A stretch of DNA of 64,000 nt from assembly GCA_016708125.1 (NCBI GenBank), contig JADJGF010000001.1, positions 766,001-830,000 of the forward strand. The letters are read 5' to 3'. The notes beneath the pieces are model-generated. The model saw only the letters and a program-made list of their open reading frames with translations. It was not told where the DNA came from and made no database searches. Every line of letters starts with the position of its first letter. Position 1 is the stretch's first letter. Origin of the DNA: Ignavibacteriota bacterium (GTDB lineage: Bacteria > Bacteroidota > Ignavibacteria > Ignavibacteriales > Melioribacteraceae). A program made the position numbers and the translations under genes. Positions 9,171-18,830 of the stretch are shown one piece after another.

Positions 9171-9569
9171 ATGTTTAGCACTGAATATAAAATTATGTTC
9201 TCTGATACTGATCCAGGCGGAATAGTATTTTTTGCAAACTTTTTTAAAATTGCACATTTTGCTTATGAACAATTTTTTACAAGTTTTAATCTTAAACGAA
9301 ATTATTTTCTGGATGACGAATTTGTAGTTCCTATTGTAAATTCAAATGCGGATTTTAAATCTCCCGTAAAATTTGGGGATGTAATTATTTGCGGAGTTTA
9401 CGTTGAAAAAGTTGGAACAACTTCATTTACTTTAAAATATGATATGCTTGTAAATAATAAAATTGTTGCTGAAGTTAAAACAAATCATGTGTTTGTTAAA
9501 AAAAGTAATTTTGTTAAAACAGAATTACCAAATGATTTAAAACAAATTCTTAAAGAAAATGTAATTTAA
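9171..9569 (+). CDS. 4HBT hot-dog thioesterase, probable 1,4-dihydroxy-2-naphthoyl-CoA thioesterase
   Basis: A 132-residue hot-dog protein of the 4-hydroxybenzoyl-CoA thioesterase family. The motif SDTDPGGIVFFANFF carries the active-site Asp (Asp14) followed by the Gly-Gly/Val-Phe pattern of DHNA-CoA thioesterases. Its 3' end overlaps menE by 4 bases in convergent orientation, and the whole menaquinone block follows. Hydrolysis of DHNA-CoA is the step between MenB and MenA and is otherwise missing from the cluster, so a MenI-like role is likely. A general acyl-CoA thioesterase of the YbgC type is the alternative. Confidence 0.75.
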   Translation: MFSTEYKIMFSDTDPGGIVFFANFFKIAHFAYEQFFTSFNLKRNYFLDDEFVVPIVNSNADFKSPVKFGDVIICGVYVEKVGTTSFTLKYDMLVNNKIVAEVKTNHVFVKKSNFVKTELPNDLKQILKENVI

Positions 9570-11014
9570 GATATTTTTGCTAAATCACTTTTTTTAATTT
9601 TTCCCAAATCTGTTTTTGGAAATTTTTTTACAAATAATATTTCTTTTGGAAGTTTAAACGAAGCGATATTTTCTCTTAAATATTGAGTTATTTCATTTTT
9701 TATTTTTATTGATTTTTTAGCTTCAATAATTATGAAATAAGATTCTCCCCAATTTTCATCGGCAATTTTTATTGTTTCAAATTCATATTTAAATTTTTCT
9801 AAAAGTAAATTTCTAATTTCATTTAATGAAATATTTTCTCCGCCGGAAATTACAATATCATCTTTTCTTCCAAAAATTTGGAGATTTCCATTTTCATCAA
9901 TTTTCCCTAAATCGTTTGTGAAGAATTTTCCATTTTTTAAATTATTAATCTTTTCATTCTTATAGTAAGATGAAGCAATAGAATCCGAAATAATTACAAT
10001 TTCACCAACTTTTCCAACTTTTATTTTCCTTCCATTTTTATCAATAATTTTTAATTCAACTTTTTGAAAAGTCATTCCAGCGGAAATTCCATTTACTTTT
10101 AAATTTTTAAAATCAGCAAAAGTTACCATTGATGAAGTTTCAGTGGAACCGTAAACTGTACAAATTGGAAAATTATTTTTTATTGAATCAGAAATTAATT
10201 TTTGCGTTGATGGACCTCCGCCAATAAATGCAATTCTAATACTTTCTAATTTTCGCTTTTGATTTTCTAAAATTCGTTTAAGCATTGTTGGAACTAATGA
10301 AATTAAAGTCGGTTTGTAATTTTTAATAGAGTTTAACAAATAATTTTCTTTTAGTGATTTTGGAATTGCCAAAATTGAGCCGGATAAAATTGCGCGTGTA
10401 AAAATTGAAAATCCGCCGATGTGAAAAAAAGGAAGGGAAGCAAGCCAAATATCATTTGGAAAATGTTTAATAAATTTATCGGCAGAAGTAAAACTTGAAA
10501 ATAAATTTTTAAATGTGAGTTGAACCAATTTCGGATTTCCGGTTGAACCGGATGAGTAAATCATTACAGCAATTTTATTTTCATCAAATTTAGAAAAAGT
10601 ATGAAATTCATTTTTTGATTTTAATTTCTTTAAGTCAAAATTTATTTTTAACCTTTCTGTATTTTCTAATGAGTTATATTTTTTTTCAATATTTATTAGA
10701 AAATCTGAATCTGAATGTTTCAATAAATTTATTATTTCATTTTCTTTAAGTCTATTATTTATCAAAACTGGAATTGCCCCGATAAACCAAAGCGCATTTA
10801 TGGTAATAATAAATTCAAAATTATTTTCAGAAATTAGTGAAACGTGATTCCCCTTTTTAATTCCTTTCTCAACAAAATATTGTGAAGTCATTTTTGATAA
10901 ATCAAAAACTTGAGAAAAAGTAAATTCATTGGAGTTATTTTTAATAAAAATTTTCTGAGGATTTTTTTTAAACTGTTGAACTAACCAAAAATTATTTTGT
11001 GATTTTATTTTCAT
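9566..11014 (-). CDS. menE: o-succinylbenzoate--CoA ligase
   Basis: A 482-residue adenylate-forming enzyme. It has the P-loop-like AMP signature MIYSSGSTGNPKLVQLT, an A5-type YGSTETSS motif, the GRKDDIVISGGENIS hinge region and the C-terminal catalytic Lys in KTDLGKIKK. MenE activates o-succinylbenzoate to its CoA thioester for MenB. It is the last gene in the minus-strand men cluster, 75 bases downstream of menA. The specific assignment rests on the cluster; the motifs alone only define an acyl-CoA synthetase. Confidence 0.88.
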   Translation of the reverse strand: MKIKSQNNFWLVQQFKKNPQKIFIKNNSNEFTFSQVFDLSKMTSQYFVEKGIKKGNHVSLISENNFEFIITINALWFIGAIPVLINNRLKENEIINLLKHSDSDFLINIEKKYNSLENTERLKINFDLKKLKSKNEFHTFSKFDENKIAVMIYSSGSTGNPKLVQLTFKNLFSSFTSADKFIKHFPNDIWLASLPFFHIGGFSIFTRAILSGSILAIPKSLKENYLLNSIKNYKPTLISLVPTMLKRILENQKRKLESIRIAFIGGGPSTQKLISDSIKNNFPICTVYGSTETSSMVTFADFKNLKVNGISAGMTFQKVELKIIDKNGRKIKVGKVGEIVIISDSIASSYYKNEKINNLKNGKFFTNDLGKIDENGNLQIFGRKDDIVISGGENISLNEIRNLLLEKFKYEFETIKIADENWGESYFIIIEAKKSIKIKNEITQYLRENIASFKLPKEILFVKKFPKTDLGKIKKSDLAKIS

Positions 11015-11089
11015 GAATTTAAAATTTTTTACAAAGTGAAAAGTAACAAAATCAGATGAATTACTTTTAAAGTTAAATGCGAAAATAAT

Positions 11090-11986
11090 TTATAAAAGTA
11101 TTCCAATTGCGAAAAGAAATCCGTAAAATGCAGAAAGTTTTGCAGTTAACTCAAGAGTTTTATTAAGCTCTTTTCCGGTGTAAGAAAAAATCATTCTAAT
11201 TAATTTTATTGATAATGGTAAAGTTAGTAATGGAAGAAAAACAAATAATCTTTGATTGTAAGTGAAATACACAACAAACAAAATTAAGTAAGATAAAATC
11301 ATGAAAACCAAATACTGGTATTGAGTAAAACGTCTTCCCATTTTTACTGCAAGTGTGTTTTTCCCGACTTCTTTATCTTCATCAATATCTCTATAATTAT
11401 TTACAACAAGAATATTTGTAATTAAAGCTCCAACCGGAATTGAAGCCCAAATTGCCAAAGTTGAAACTTCAACAACTTGTACATAATAAGTTCCAACTGT
11501 ACCAACAACTCCAAAAAATAGAAAAACAAAAACGTCGCCCAAACCATTGTAAGCAAGCGGATATGGACCGGCAGTGTATGCAATTCCGGCAAATATTGAA
11601 AGCAGTCCAATTAGCAATGTAATCCAAGTTGAAATATATACAAGATATAATCCAAGAAAAAAAGTAACTGAAAAAACCAAAATTATTGCAAATTTCATTT
11701 CACTGACTGTAATTAAACCAGAAGCTAAAACTCTTAGCGGACCTTTTCTAGTTTCATTGTCAGCGCCGGATAAATAATCATACAAATCATTTACAAAGTT
11801 TGTACCTATTTGAATTAGTACAGCACAAATTAATGCAACTGCCGAAGCAAGAAAATTTACTTTCGTTTCAAACGAAACTATTGAGGTTCCAATTAAGACT
11901 GGTACAACAGCAGCCGGTAAAGTCTTTGGTCTGCTTGCCAAAATCCATGTATCAAATTTTGCTAAAACTTTTACTGATTCAGTCAT
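11090..11986 (-). CDS. menA: 1,4-dihydroxy-2-naphthoate polyprenyltransferase
   Basis: A 298-residue UbiA-family integral membrane prenyltransferase with about eight hydrophobic segments. The first Asp-rich motif is NFVNDLYDYLSGAD, the second NNYRDIDEDKEVG; both bind the Mg-diphosphate of the polyprenyl donor. The N-terminal ASRPKTLPAAVVPV is typical of MenA. It joins DHNA to the isoprenoid tail in the inner membrane. The start lies 4 bases after the menB stop, so the genes are very probably co-transcribed. Confidence 0.93.
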   Translation of the reverse strand: MTESVKVLAKFDTWILASRPKTLPAAVVPVLIGTSIVSFETKVNFLASAVALICAVLIQIGTNFVNDLYDYLSGADNETRKGPLRVLASGLITVSEMKFAIILVFSVTFFLGLYLVYISTWITLLIGLLSIFAGIAYTAGPYPLAYNGLGDVFVFLFFGVVGTVGTYYVQVVEVSTLAIWASIPVGALITNILVVNNYRDIDEDKEVGKNTLAVKMGRRFTQYQYLVFMILSYLILFVVYFTYNQRLFVFLPLLTLPLSIKLIRMIFSYTGKELNKTLELTAKLSAFYGFLFAIGILL

Positions 11987-11989
11987 ATA

Positions 11990-12823
11990 CTAAGGCACTC
12001 TCGGAAATTTTTTAAAATCCGGTTTTCTTTTTTCGTTATAAGCTTTTTTACCTTCTTTAGCTTCTTCGCTCATATAATAAAGCAGTGTTGCATTTCCAGC
12101 TAATTCTTGAATTCCGGTTTGTCCATCAAGTTCAGCATTGAACGCTGATTTTAATAACCTAATTGCAAGCGGACTATGTTCTAAAATTTGCTTAGCCCAA
12201 GCAATTCCTTCCTCTTCTAATTTTTCAACTGGAACAACTTTATTTACCAGTCCCATTTTTTCGGCTTCATCGGCATTATATTGTCGACACAAATACCAAA
12301 TTTCTCTGGCTTTTTTTTGTCCAACAATTCTTGCTAAATAACTTGAGCCAAATCCTCCATCAAAACTTCCAACCTTGGGACCAGTTTGACCAAATACAGC
12401 ATTGTCAGCGGCAATTGTTAAATCGCAAACAACATGCAAAACATGACCGCCGCCAATTGCATATCCGGCAACTAAAGCTATAACCGGTTTAGGAATACTT
12501 CTAATTAATTTTTGTAAGTCCAAAACATTTAATCTTGGAATTCCATCTCCGCCAACATAACCTTGATCGCCGCGAATTTTTTGATCTCCGCCGGAACAAA
12601 ATGCATATTTTCCATCTTTTGCTGGACCGTAACCGGTTAATAATATTACACCGATTTCTGGATCTTCGCGGGAATCTATAAATGCATCATACATTTCTTG
12701 AACAGTTTCGGGTCGGAACGCATTTCTCTTTTCCGGACGGTTAATTGTAATTTTAGCAATGCCTTCATTTTTTTCGTAAATAATATCTTTATATTCTTTA
12801 ACTTTTTTCCAATCTAAATTCAT
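11990..12823 (-). CDS. menB: 1,4-dihydroxy-2-naphthoyl-CoA synthase
   Basis: A 277-residue crotonase-fold enzyme of the usual MenB length. It has NRPEKRNAFRP near the N-terminus, the oxyanion-hole region GGGHVLHVVCDLTIA, FGQTGPKVGSFDGGFG (typical of MenB rather than general enoyl-CoA hydratases) and the C-terminal KRKPDFKKFPR tail. MenB closes the naphthoquinone ring from o-succinylbenzoyl-CoA. It directly abuts menH upstream and menA downstream, with gaps of 0-3 bases. Confidence 0.95.
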   Translation of the reverse strand: MNLDWKKVKEYKDIIYEKNEGIAKITINRPEKRNAFRPETVQEMYDAFIDSREDPEIGVILLTGYGPAKDGKYAFCSGGDQKIRGDQGYVGGDGIPRLNVLDLQKLIRSIPKPVIALVAGYAIGGGHVLHVVCDLTIAADNAVFGQTGPKVGSFDGGFGSSYLARIVGQKKAREIWYLCRQYNADEAEKMGLVNKVVPVEKLEEEGIAWAKQILEHSPLAIRLLKSAFNAELDGQTGIQELAGNATLLYYMSEEAKEGKKAYNEKRKPDFKKFPRVP

Positions 12824-13651
12824 TTATTTCTCAATATTTAGTAAAAATGTGTTTATTAATTTAAGAAATTCTTCCGGCTTTTCTAAATGCGTATTGTGTC
12901 CGGCGTCATTAATAACTTCCAATTTTCCGTTTAATAAATTCGGCAAAATTGATTTTCCAATTTGTGTAAATTTTTTATCAAGTTGTCCGGTTATTAATAA
13001 AATATTCAATGTAAAATTATTTCCAAGTTGAAAATAATTTTTCATTTTCCCGGTACTAAATCCAATTAAAGAATTTCTCAATCCGGTTTTACTATTTTGA
13101 GCTCTACTAATTTTACTTTTCTCAATTCCATCTTTTGGTAATTTTTTTAATGATTGAAACAACGGAAGACTAAACCAATAATTTATAAATTCTTCGATTG
13201 TTGAATTTTTTATTTGTTCAGAAAGCTTAAAATCATTAGCTAATCTTTCTTTTCTTTCAATCTCGTCTTCAATTCCAAAAGATGTGCTTTCTAAAATCAA
13301 GGCAATTATATTTTTAGGAAATTCAAAAGCAAAGTCTAATGCCAATCTTCCGCCCATTGAATATCCGCAAATAATAATTTTAGTCAAATCAAGTTCATCA
13401 ATTATTTTTTTTAGAAATGCAACTTGCGATTTTGATGAATAAAATTTGGCATTTCCCGGCGAAGAAGTTTTTCCATGTCCAATTAAATCAATGAAAATAG
13501 GAGAATAATTTTGCGGGATTTTATTTTCTAAAAATTTCCAGTCATTTATATTTCCGGTAAATCCATGCAAAAATATAATTGGAATTTTGGATTGAATATT
13601 TCTTTCATTAAAATCTAAATTGAATTCAAGATTATCAATTTTTAAAATCAT
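12824..13651 (-). CDS. menH: alpha/beta hydrolase, probable SHCHC synthase
   Basis: A 275-residue alpha/beta hydrolase. It has the oxyanion loop HGFTGNINDW, the nucleophile elbow CGYSMGGR, the GHGKTSSP motif seen in MenH, and the catalytic His in DAGHNTHLEKPEEF. MenH removes pyruvate from the MenD product to give SHCHC. The position between menD and menB, with one base to menD and none to menB, supports this over a generic esterase. Confidence 0.88.
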   Translation of the reverse strand: MILKIDNLEFNLDFNERNIQSKIPIIFLHGFTGNINDWKFLENKIPQNYSPIFIDLIGHGKTSSPGNAKFYSSKSQVAFLKKIIDELDLTKIIICGYSMGGRLALDFAFEFPKNIIALILESTSFGIEDEIERKERLANDFKLSEQIKNSTIEEFINYWFSLPLFQSLKKLPKDGIEKSKISRAQNSKTGLRNSLIGFSTGKMKNYFQLGNNFTLNILLITGQLDKKFTQIGKSILPNLLNGKLEVINDAGHNTHLEKPEEFLKLINTFLLNIEK

Positions 13652-13652
13652 A

Positions 13653-15386
13653 TTAAAATTTTAATTCTACTTTTATTTGATTCCAATATTTTTTTCTTAA
13701 TTCAACTGACTTTTTTGTATCGGTTTTTAATTCAATTACTGTAAAAATTTTTGAAGAAATTGCTGCTGCTAAATTTTTATGAAACCCTATATAAGATTTT
13801 AGATTTGAATAATTTCCGCCAAAACTTTTTACAATTTTTGAAAAGTTTAAATTTAACGGAGTATTAAAATATTCATCAAAATGATTTTTTGTGTTTGCAA
13901 TCGGAAGCATGCTGAAAATTCCACCGCCATTATTATTTACCAAAATAATTATTAAAGGGATTTTCAAATCAGTTAAAGTTGATAATGCGGAAATGTTATG
14001 ATAAAATGCTAAATCACCAATAACCAAAAATGTTTTCTCTTTTGATTGTGATGCAATTCCGGAAGCTGTTGAAATAATCCCGTCAATTCCGCTTGCGCCG
14101 CGATTTGTAAATATTTTTATATTATTTTTTTTCTTCGATGTAAAAAAATCAAATTCTCTAATCGGTAAACTATTGCTGATAAATAAATTTGAATTGTTTG
14201 GAATTATATTTAATAATTCATTTGGCCAATAAGGTTCTAAATTTATTTTTGAATTTTGCAAAATTGTATTCTTAATTTTCTCCGATTTTCTATCAAGATT
14301 AATAATTTTCTTTTTCCACTCAATTTTGTTTTGTGAATTTAGATTTTGTGAATTTAGAAATTCTAAAAATTCTTGCGAATCATTTTCAATAATTAAAGGT
14401 TTATTTTGTGATGGATCTTTTATGTCACCAAAACTATTTATTAAGATTTTTTTCGCTTTTGTGTTTTCCAAATATTTAAGAACACTTTGCGAAGTCGGCG
14501 CATTTCCAAATTGAATAATTAATTCTTCATTTAGATCTTGGTTTTGCAAAAACGCTGAATGATTTACAATAATGTTTTCATTTTTCGATTTCGTAAATCT
14601 TAAATCACTTGTGCCATCGACAAAAATTGGAATATTATTTTTAACGGAAAACTTTACTAATTCATTGTAAAATTTTTTATTAAAATTATCCCAACTACAG
14701 AAAATTGCAACTTTATTTGATTCTTTAATTTTTTCAGAAACATAAATAAATTGATTTGAAATTGATACTGATTCTATTGGGAAATATTTATTTTCTTGAA
14801 CAAAATCGGAAACGCTGAAAATTATTTCATCACTAAAAGTTTCCGGTACTAAAGGTTTTTTAAACGGAAAATTAAAATGAATTGGTCCAATATTATTTTT
14901 ACTTCCGGTTAAAATTCCTTCATCAATTTTTGAACAATAATTTTCAATTTCATTTTTATCTAAACTCGGTAAACCAAAATCACAAAAAAATCTTATATGA
15001 TTTTTATAAATATCATCTTGATTTATTGTTTGGTTTGCGCCGGTATTTCTCAAATATTCCGGGCGATCGGCAGTACAAATTATTAAAGGAATTCTTTGAT
15101 TGTAAGCTTCAATTATTGCCGGATAAAGTTCGACAACAGCGGTTCCGGAAGTAGTAACAATTGCAACCGGTTTATTTATTTTTTTAGAAATTCCAAGTGC
15201 AAAAAATCCCGAAGATCTTTCATCTACGTGAATATATTTTTTAAATTTTTTATGATTTGCAAAAGCTAATGTTAGTGGAGTATTACGAGAACCGGGAGAA
15301 ACGCAAACATTCTGAATTCCGAATTGGGAAAGTTTTTCAACAAATAAACTTGACCAAAAATAATTACGATTGATAAATTTTTTCAT
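13653..15386 (-). CDS. menD: SEPHCHC synthase (2-succinyl-5-enolpyruvyl-6-hydroxy-3-cyclohexene-1-carboxylate synthase)
   Basis: A thiamine-diphosphate enzyme of 577 residues from the chosen start. Motifs are CVSPGSRNTPLTLA, DERSSGFFALG, the active-site Glu region TTSGTAVVELYPA, ADRPEYLRNTGANQTINQ, NRGASGIDG, and the ThDP/Mg site GDLAFYHN...VNNNGGGIF. The frame stays open 75 bases further upstream, but that part (residues reading MKVRNHSLNL) lies inside menF and is not MenD-like. The ATG at 15386 (MKKFINRNYFW) is therefore preferred, leaving a 23-base overlap with menF. It adds succinic semialdehyde from 2-oxoglutarate to isochorismate. Confidence 0.93.
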   Translation of the reverse strand: MKKFINRNYFWSSLFVEKLSQFGIQNVCVSPGSRNTPLTLAFANHKKFKKYIHVDERSSGFFALGISKKINKPVAIVTTSGTAVVELYPAIIEAYNQRIPLIICTADRPEYLRNTGANQTINQDDIYKNHIRFFCDFGLPSLDKNEIENYCSKIDEGILTGSKNNIGPIHFNFPFKKPLVPETFSDEIIFSVSDFVQENKYFPIESVSISNQFIYVSEKIKESNKVAIFCSWDNFNKKFYNELVKFSVKNNIPIFVDGTSDLRFTKSKNENIIVNHSAFLQNQDLNEELIIQFGNAPTSQSVLKYLENTKAKKILINSFGDIKDPSQNKPLIIENDSQEFLEFLNSQNLNSQNKIEWKKKIINLDRKSEKIKNTILQNSKINLEPYWPNELLNIIPNNSNLFISNSLPIREFDFFTSKKKNNIKIFTNRGASGIDGIISTASGIASQSKEKTFLVIGDLAFYHNISALSTLTDLKIPLIIILVNNNGGGIFSMLPIANTKNHFDEYFNTPLNLNFSKIVKSFGGNYSNLKSYIGFHKNLAAAISSKIFTVIELKTDTKKSVELRKKYWNQIKVELKF

Positions 15387-16785
15387 CAACAAAAAGTGAT
15401 AATATTGGTTTAAGTTTGATTTCTGATTCTTCAAATTCAGACTGTGGTTCCGAACCTTCAACTATTCCGCAGCCGGAATAGGCAAAAAGATTTTTATCTT
15501 TTATCAATGCTGAACGAATTGCAACAGCAAATTCTCCGTTTCCATTTAAATTAAACCAGCCAATATTTCCGGTGTATAATCCGCGATCATGTTTTTCAAC
15601 TTTTAAAATATAATTTTGAGCAATTTCCCAAGGAGTTCCGCAAATTGCCGGCGTTGGATGTAAAATTAACAATACATCGAAAAGTTTAAAATCTTTTTTT
15701 AGCTTGGCTCTAATCGGAGTCCATAAATGTTGAATATTAGGAAGTTTTCTTATAATTGGTTTTTCATTAAAATAAATTTCATCAGAAATATTTTCAATTA
15801 AATTTGTAATAAAATTTACAACCGATTGTTGTTCATTTATATTTTTTTCACTTGTCAACAAAAATTGCTCAAAATTAAAATCCTCTTCAAGATTTTTCCC
15901 TCTTGGTGCAGAACCGGCAAGCGCATCAATTTCAATCCAACCTTCCGAAAACTTTGCTAATTTTTCCGGTGAAGCACCAATAAAAATTGAATTTTCTTTT
16001 TTGTAAGTAAATGTGTAACATCTTGGATATTTTGAACTTAATTCATCCAATAAAAATGAAATTTCTGGTGAGTTACTTAATGTAAAATTGACTTCTCTAG
16101 AAAGAACAACTTTACTAAAATTTCCAGCGGAAATATTTTGTAAAGCATCTTCAATTTGTGATTTCCACGTATTATATGAATTTGTATGAATTGGATCTTC
16201 AATTATTGCTTGAGAAAATTCATCAATTTCTTCAGAAAATAAATTTTGTAAAAGTTCAATTGATTTTGTTATTTCATTTTTTACTGTACTTTCATCATTT
16301 AATGAGTTACAAAAATTATAAATAATAAAATTTCCTTTTGAGTTTTTTAAAAATAATATTCTTGGAATAAACCAATCAGAATCATCAAAATCATTCCATT
16401 TTTCACTTTTTTGATTTGGCGCAAATTTAATTCCGCCCATAAAAATTGGAATGTTTTGAAATTCTTGCTGATTCCAATTTGTTATTAGATTGCAATCAAA
16501 TTTTTTAATTTGATCATTTGTTTCGTTTAATCGGCTATTTCCATTTGCGGAAATTGTATAGATTGGATCAAATCCTAAAAATTCTTCATCCTCTGATAAA
16601 ATTCGCCAATAGAAAAATATTTTATCTGCTATAAATTTGGAATCAGTAAATTTTGATATTTCAAGATTATCTAAATTAAATAAAAAGCTAAAAAGTTTAT
16701 TTTTATCGCTATTTTTAAATAAATCTTTTGAAGAATTAAAAAAATTTATTAATTCTTTCTCGAATAATTTTATATTTTGCCGCAC
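15364..16785 (-). CDS. menF: isochorismate synthase
   Basis: A 473-residue chorismate-utilising enzyme. The C-terminal catalytic half (~200-465) carries LAGSAPRG, IQHLWTPIRA, LHPTPAICGTP, RGLYTGNIGW and YSGCGIVEGSEP, the standard set for isochorismate/anthranilate synthase I enzymes. The HPTPA-CGTP block is the isochorismate synthase form. It is first in the men cluster and converts chorismate to isochorismate for MenD. The N-terminal ~170 residues are poorly conserved, as usual for the family. Confidence 0.92.
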   Translation of the reverse strand: MRQNIKLFEKELINFFNSSKDLFKNSDKNKLFSFLFNLDNLEISKFTDSKFIADKIFFYWRILSEDEEFLGFDPIYTISANGNSRLNETNDQIKKFDCNLITNWNQQEFQNIPIFMGGIKFAPNQKSEKWNDFDDSDWFIPRILFLKNSKGNFIIYNFCNSLNDESTVKNEITKSIELLQNLFSEEIDEFSQAIIEDPIHTNSYNTWKSQIEDALQNISAGNFSKVVLSREVNFTLSNSPEISFLLDELSSKYPRCYTFTYKKENSIFIGASPEKLAKFSEGWIEIDALAGSAPRGKNLEEDFNFEQFLLTSEKNINEQQSVVNFITNLIENISDEIYFNEKPIIRKLPNIQHLWTPIRAKLKKDFKLFDVLLILHPTPAICGTPWEIAQNYILKVEKHDRGLYTGNIGWFNLNGNGEFAVAIRSALIKDKNLFAYSGCGIVEGSEPQSEFEESEIKLKPILSLFVDEKIYQS

Positions 16786-16868
16786 AATAATTTTTATGAA
16801 TATTTATAGTAATGAACAAGTAATATAATTTTAATTTACGGAGCTTTCAACAAATTTTAAATTATTAT

Positions 16869-17543
16869 ATGAGAGAAGAAGAAATAGAAATTAATGGCAT
16901 TTCGTACAAATACGAAATGCGAAAGTATGAATCCGCACGCAATATCAAGATAAAAATTAATAAAGATGGAATTATTAAAGTTTCTCTCCCAAATTACATA
17001 CCATATTTAATGGCAAGAAAGTTTGTAAAAAACAATAACGATTGGATAACAAAAAAAATTGATGCTTTAAAATTTCAGAAAAACAAATATTATTATTTAG
17101 GTAATAATATTGATTTAATAAAAAAAGATAATATCAATAATAAAAACTTGAATTATATTTTTAAAAATGATAAATTAATAATCCAGAAAAATCCTAATGA
17201 TAATTTTTCTGATAGTGACTTGTTCTTTAAATGGCTGAAAATACAAGCTGAGGATTACATTCCAAATAGAGTTCAAAAATTAGCTAAACTGCATAATTTT
17301 GATTATAAAAAATTGCAGTTGAAAAATTTGAATTCTCGTTGGGGTAGTTGTTCAATTAAAAAAATATTGTCTTTTAACGTAAAACTAATGTATTTTAATT
17401 ACAAAGTTATTGATTATGTAATTGTTCACGAACTTTGTCATCTTAAAGAAATGAATCATTCGGCAAAATTCTGGAAATTAGTTAAAAGTATTATTCCAGA
17501 TTACAATATATATAGGAAAGAATTAAATAAAATAATCCTATAA
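16869..17543 (+). CDS. YgjP-like (M48-related) zinc metallopeptidase
   Basis: A 224-residue protein of the YgjP/DUF45 family. Zinc site: H187-E-L-C-H191 with a following His197 in HELCHLKEMNH. The family block NSRWGSCSIKKILSFN lies just upstream. The N-terminal half (ISYKYEMRKYESARNIKIKI) is a small beta domain usual for these proteins. The genes are often found near restriction-modification systems but here stand alone between menF (divergent) and a MarR regulator. Likely cytosolic; substrate unknown. Confidence 0.85.
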   Translation: MREEEIEINGISYKYEMRKYESARNIKIKINKDGIIKVSLPNYIPYLMARKFVKNNNDWITKKIDALKFQKNKYYYLGNNIDLIKKDNINNKNLNYIFKNDKLIIQKNPNDNFSDSDLFFKWLKIQAEDYIPNRVQKLAKLHNFDYKKLQLKNLNSRWGSCSIKKILSFNVKLMYFNYKVIDYVIVHELCHLKEMNHSAKFWKLVKSIIPDYNIYRKELNKIIL

Positions 17544-17560
17544 TCTATAAAGGGGGTTCT

Positions 17561-17989
17561 ATGGCAAAATCAACAAAAGAGCAACAGATTGTGGAGCTCT
17601 ATAACTTAGTGGGCAAAGCTCATGATAAGTTAAAAAAAGTACAATCAAAACACCTTGGTGCTGAAAAATTAACTTCTCCTCAATTTGGCGTTTTAGATGT
17701 TTTGATGAAAAATGGTTCAATTCCTTTGAAGAAAATTAGCGACGAACTTATGGTTACAGGCGCTAATATTACTTGCGTTATGGATAACTTAGAAAAAGAA
17801 GATCTTGTTAAAAGAGTTCACTCTAAAACAGATCGTCGAGTTATCAACGCTGAGTTAACTCCAAAAGGAAAACAAAAACTAGATAAAATTTATCCCGAAC
17901 ATGTTAAAAGTCTCAACGAAGTTTCCAAAAAATTATCCGAAGTTGAGATGAAACAATTAACTGCTTTATTGGATAAATTAGCTTCTTAG
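17561..17989 (+). CDS. MarR-family transcriptional regulator
   Basis: A 142-residue winged-helix protein. A recognition-helix region (ISDELMVTGANITCVMDNLEKEDLV) is followed by the wing RVHSKTDRRVINAELTPKGK, both typical of MarR, with dimerising helices at each end. A strong ribosome binding site (AAAGGGGG) precedes the ATG, 17 bases after the metallopeptidase gene. It overlaps the convergent prmA by 4 bases. The regulated genes and ligand are unknown; the YgjP-like neighbour may share its transcript. Confidence 0.88.
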   Translation: MAKSTKEQQIVELYNLVGKAHDKLKKVQSKHLGAEKLTSPQFGVLDVLMKNGSIPLKKISDELMVTGANITCVMDNLEKEDLVKRVHSKTDRRVINAELTPKGKQKLDKIYPEHVKSLNEVSKKLSEVEMKQLTALLDKLAS

Positions 17990-18828
17990 TTTTTAAATAC
18001 TATTCCAATCCACTCATCTTTTTGAAGGAATTCTAAGGCAGTATATCCAATTTGGGTGTACTGCTTTTTTATTTGTTCGTAATCCGTTTCTAATAAACCG
18101 CTTAAAATTAAAATTCCATTTTCCCGATTTACTTTTTTGAGGTCTTTATAAATTTCAATCAATATATGTTTATTAATATTTGCCAAAATTAAATCGAATT
18201 TTAAATGTTGTACTTTTTCAATTTCACCATTTATAATTTCTACATTTGCAACATTATTTTTTTCAATATTCTCTTTTGCATTTTCGTAACACAATTCATC
18301 ATTATCAATACATATAACTTTTTCAGCGCCAAATTTTGATGCCGCAATTCCTAAAATTCCGGTTCCGCTTCCCAAATCCAAAACACTCTTTGCATTTGAT
18401 ATATATTTTTCCAACAACGTAAGCATTATTTTTGTTGTTTGATGTTCGCCGGTTCCAAAAGACATTTTGGGATCAATAGTTAAAATAATTTGATTTGGTT
18501 TTTCGGAATATTCTTTAAACGATGGTTTGATTACAAGTTTGTCCGAAACTTCAATAACATTAATTTTACTTTCCCATTCTTCATTCCAATTTTTCCATGC
18601 AAGATTTTCAAATTCAACAGAAAATGAATTTATTAATTTTTGATTTTTCAAATCAATTAATGATTTTTCAATTTCTTCAATATTCAAATCAGAATCTTCA
18701 TAAACAAAAATTGTCAAATAATCATCATATTCATTAATTCCGAGAATGTCTAAATTCCATAAATTCCCAGAAAGTAAATCAACATTAAATGGCTCAGACT
18801 TAATCGTAAATTGTTTATAATTTTTCAT
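17986..18828 (-). CDS. prmA: ribosomal protein L11 methyltransferase
   Basis: A 280-residue class I SAM methyltransferase. The SAM site is VLDLGSGTGILGIAASKFGA with acidic residue in ICIDNDELC. The PrmA-specific block DPKMSFGTGEHQTTKIML lies just before it, and the substrate/catalytic block is ANINKHILIEI. The N-terminal ~100 residues form the L11-binding domain. It trimethylates ribosomal protein L11. The gene starts 2 bases after the dacB stop and probably belongs to the tatD-dacB-prmA run. Confidence 0.92.
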   Translation of the reverse strand: MKNYKQFTIKSEPFNVDLLSGNLWNLDILGINEYDDYLTIFVYEDSDLNIEEIEKSLIDLKNQKLINSFSVEFENLAWKNWNEEWESKINVIEVSDKLVIKPSFKEYSEKPNQIILTIDPKMSFGTGEHQTTKIMLTLLEKYISNAKSVLDLGSGTGILGIAASKFGAEKVICIDNDELCYENAKENIEKNNVANVEIINGEIEKVQHLKFDLILANINKHILIEIYKDLKKVNRENGILILSGLLETDYEQIKKQYTQIGYTALEFLQKDEWIGIVFKN

Positions 18829-18830
18829 CG

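Noticed and set aside
11440..11622. Plus-strand open frames opposite menA and other minus-strand genes
   Set aside because: They are in the shadow of clearly conserved genes and have no motif or ribosome binding site.
15387..15461. Longer menD start at 15461
   Set aside because: The extra 25 residues lie within menF, have no MenD-like sequence, and the ATG at 15386 fits the family N-terminus.
16869..17543. YgjP-like metallopeptidase as part of a restriction-modification system
   Set aside because: These genes often sit near such systems, but no hsd or other restriction gene is present here.
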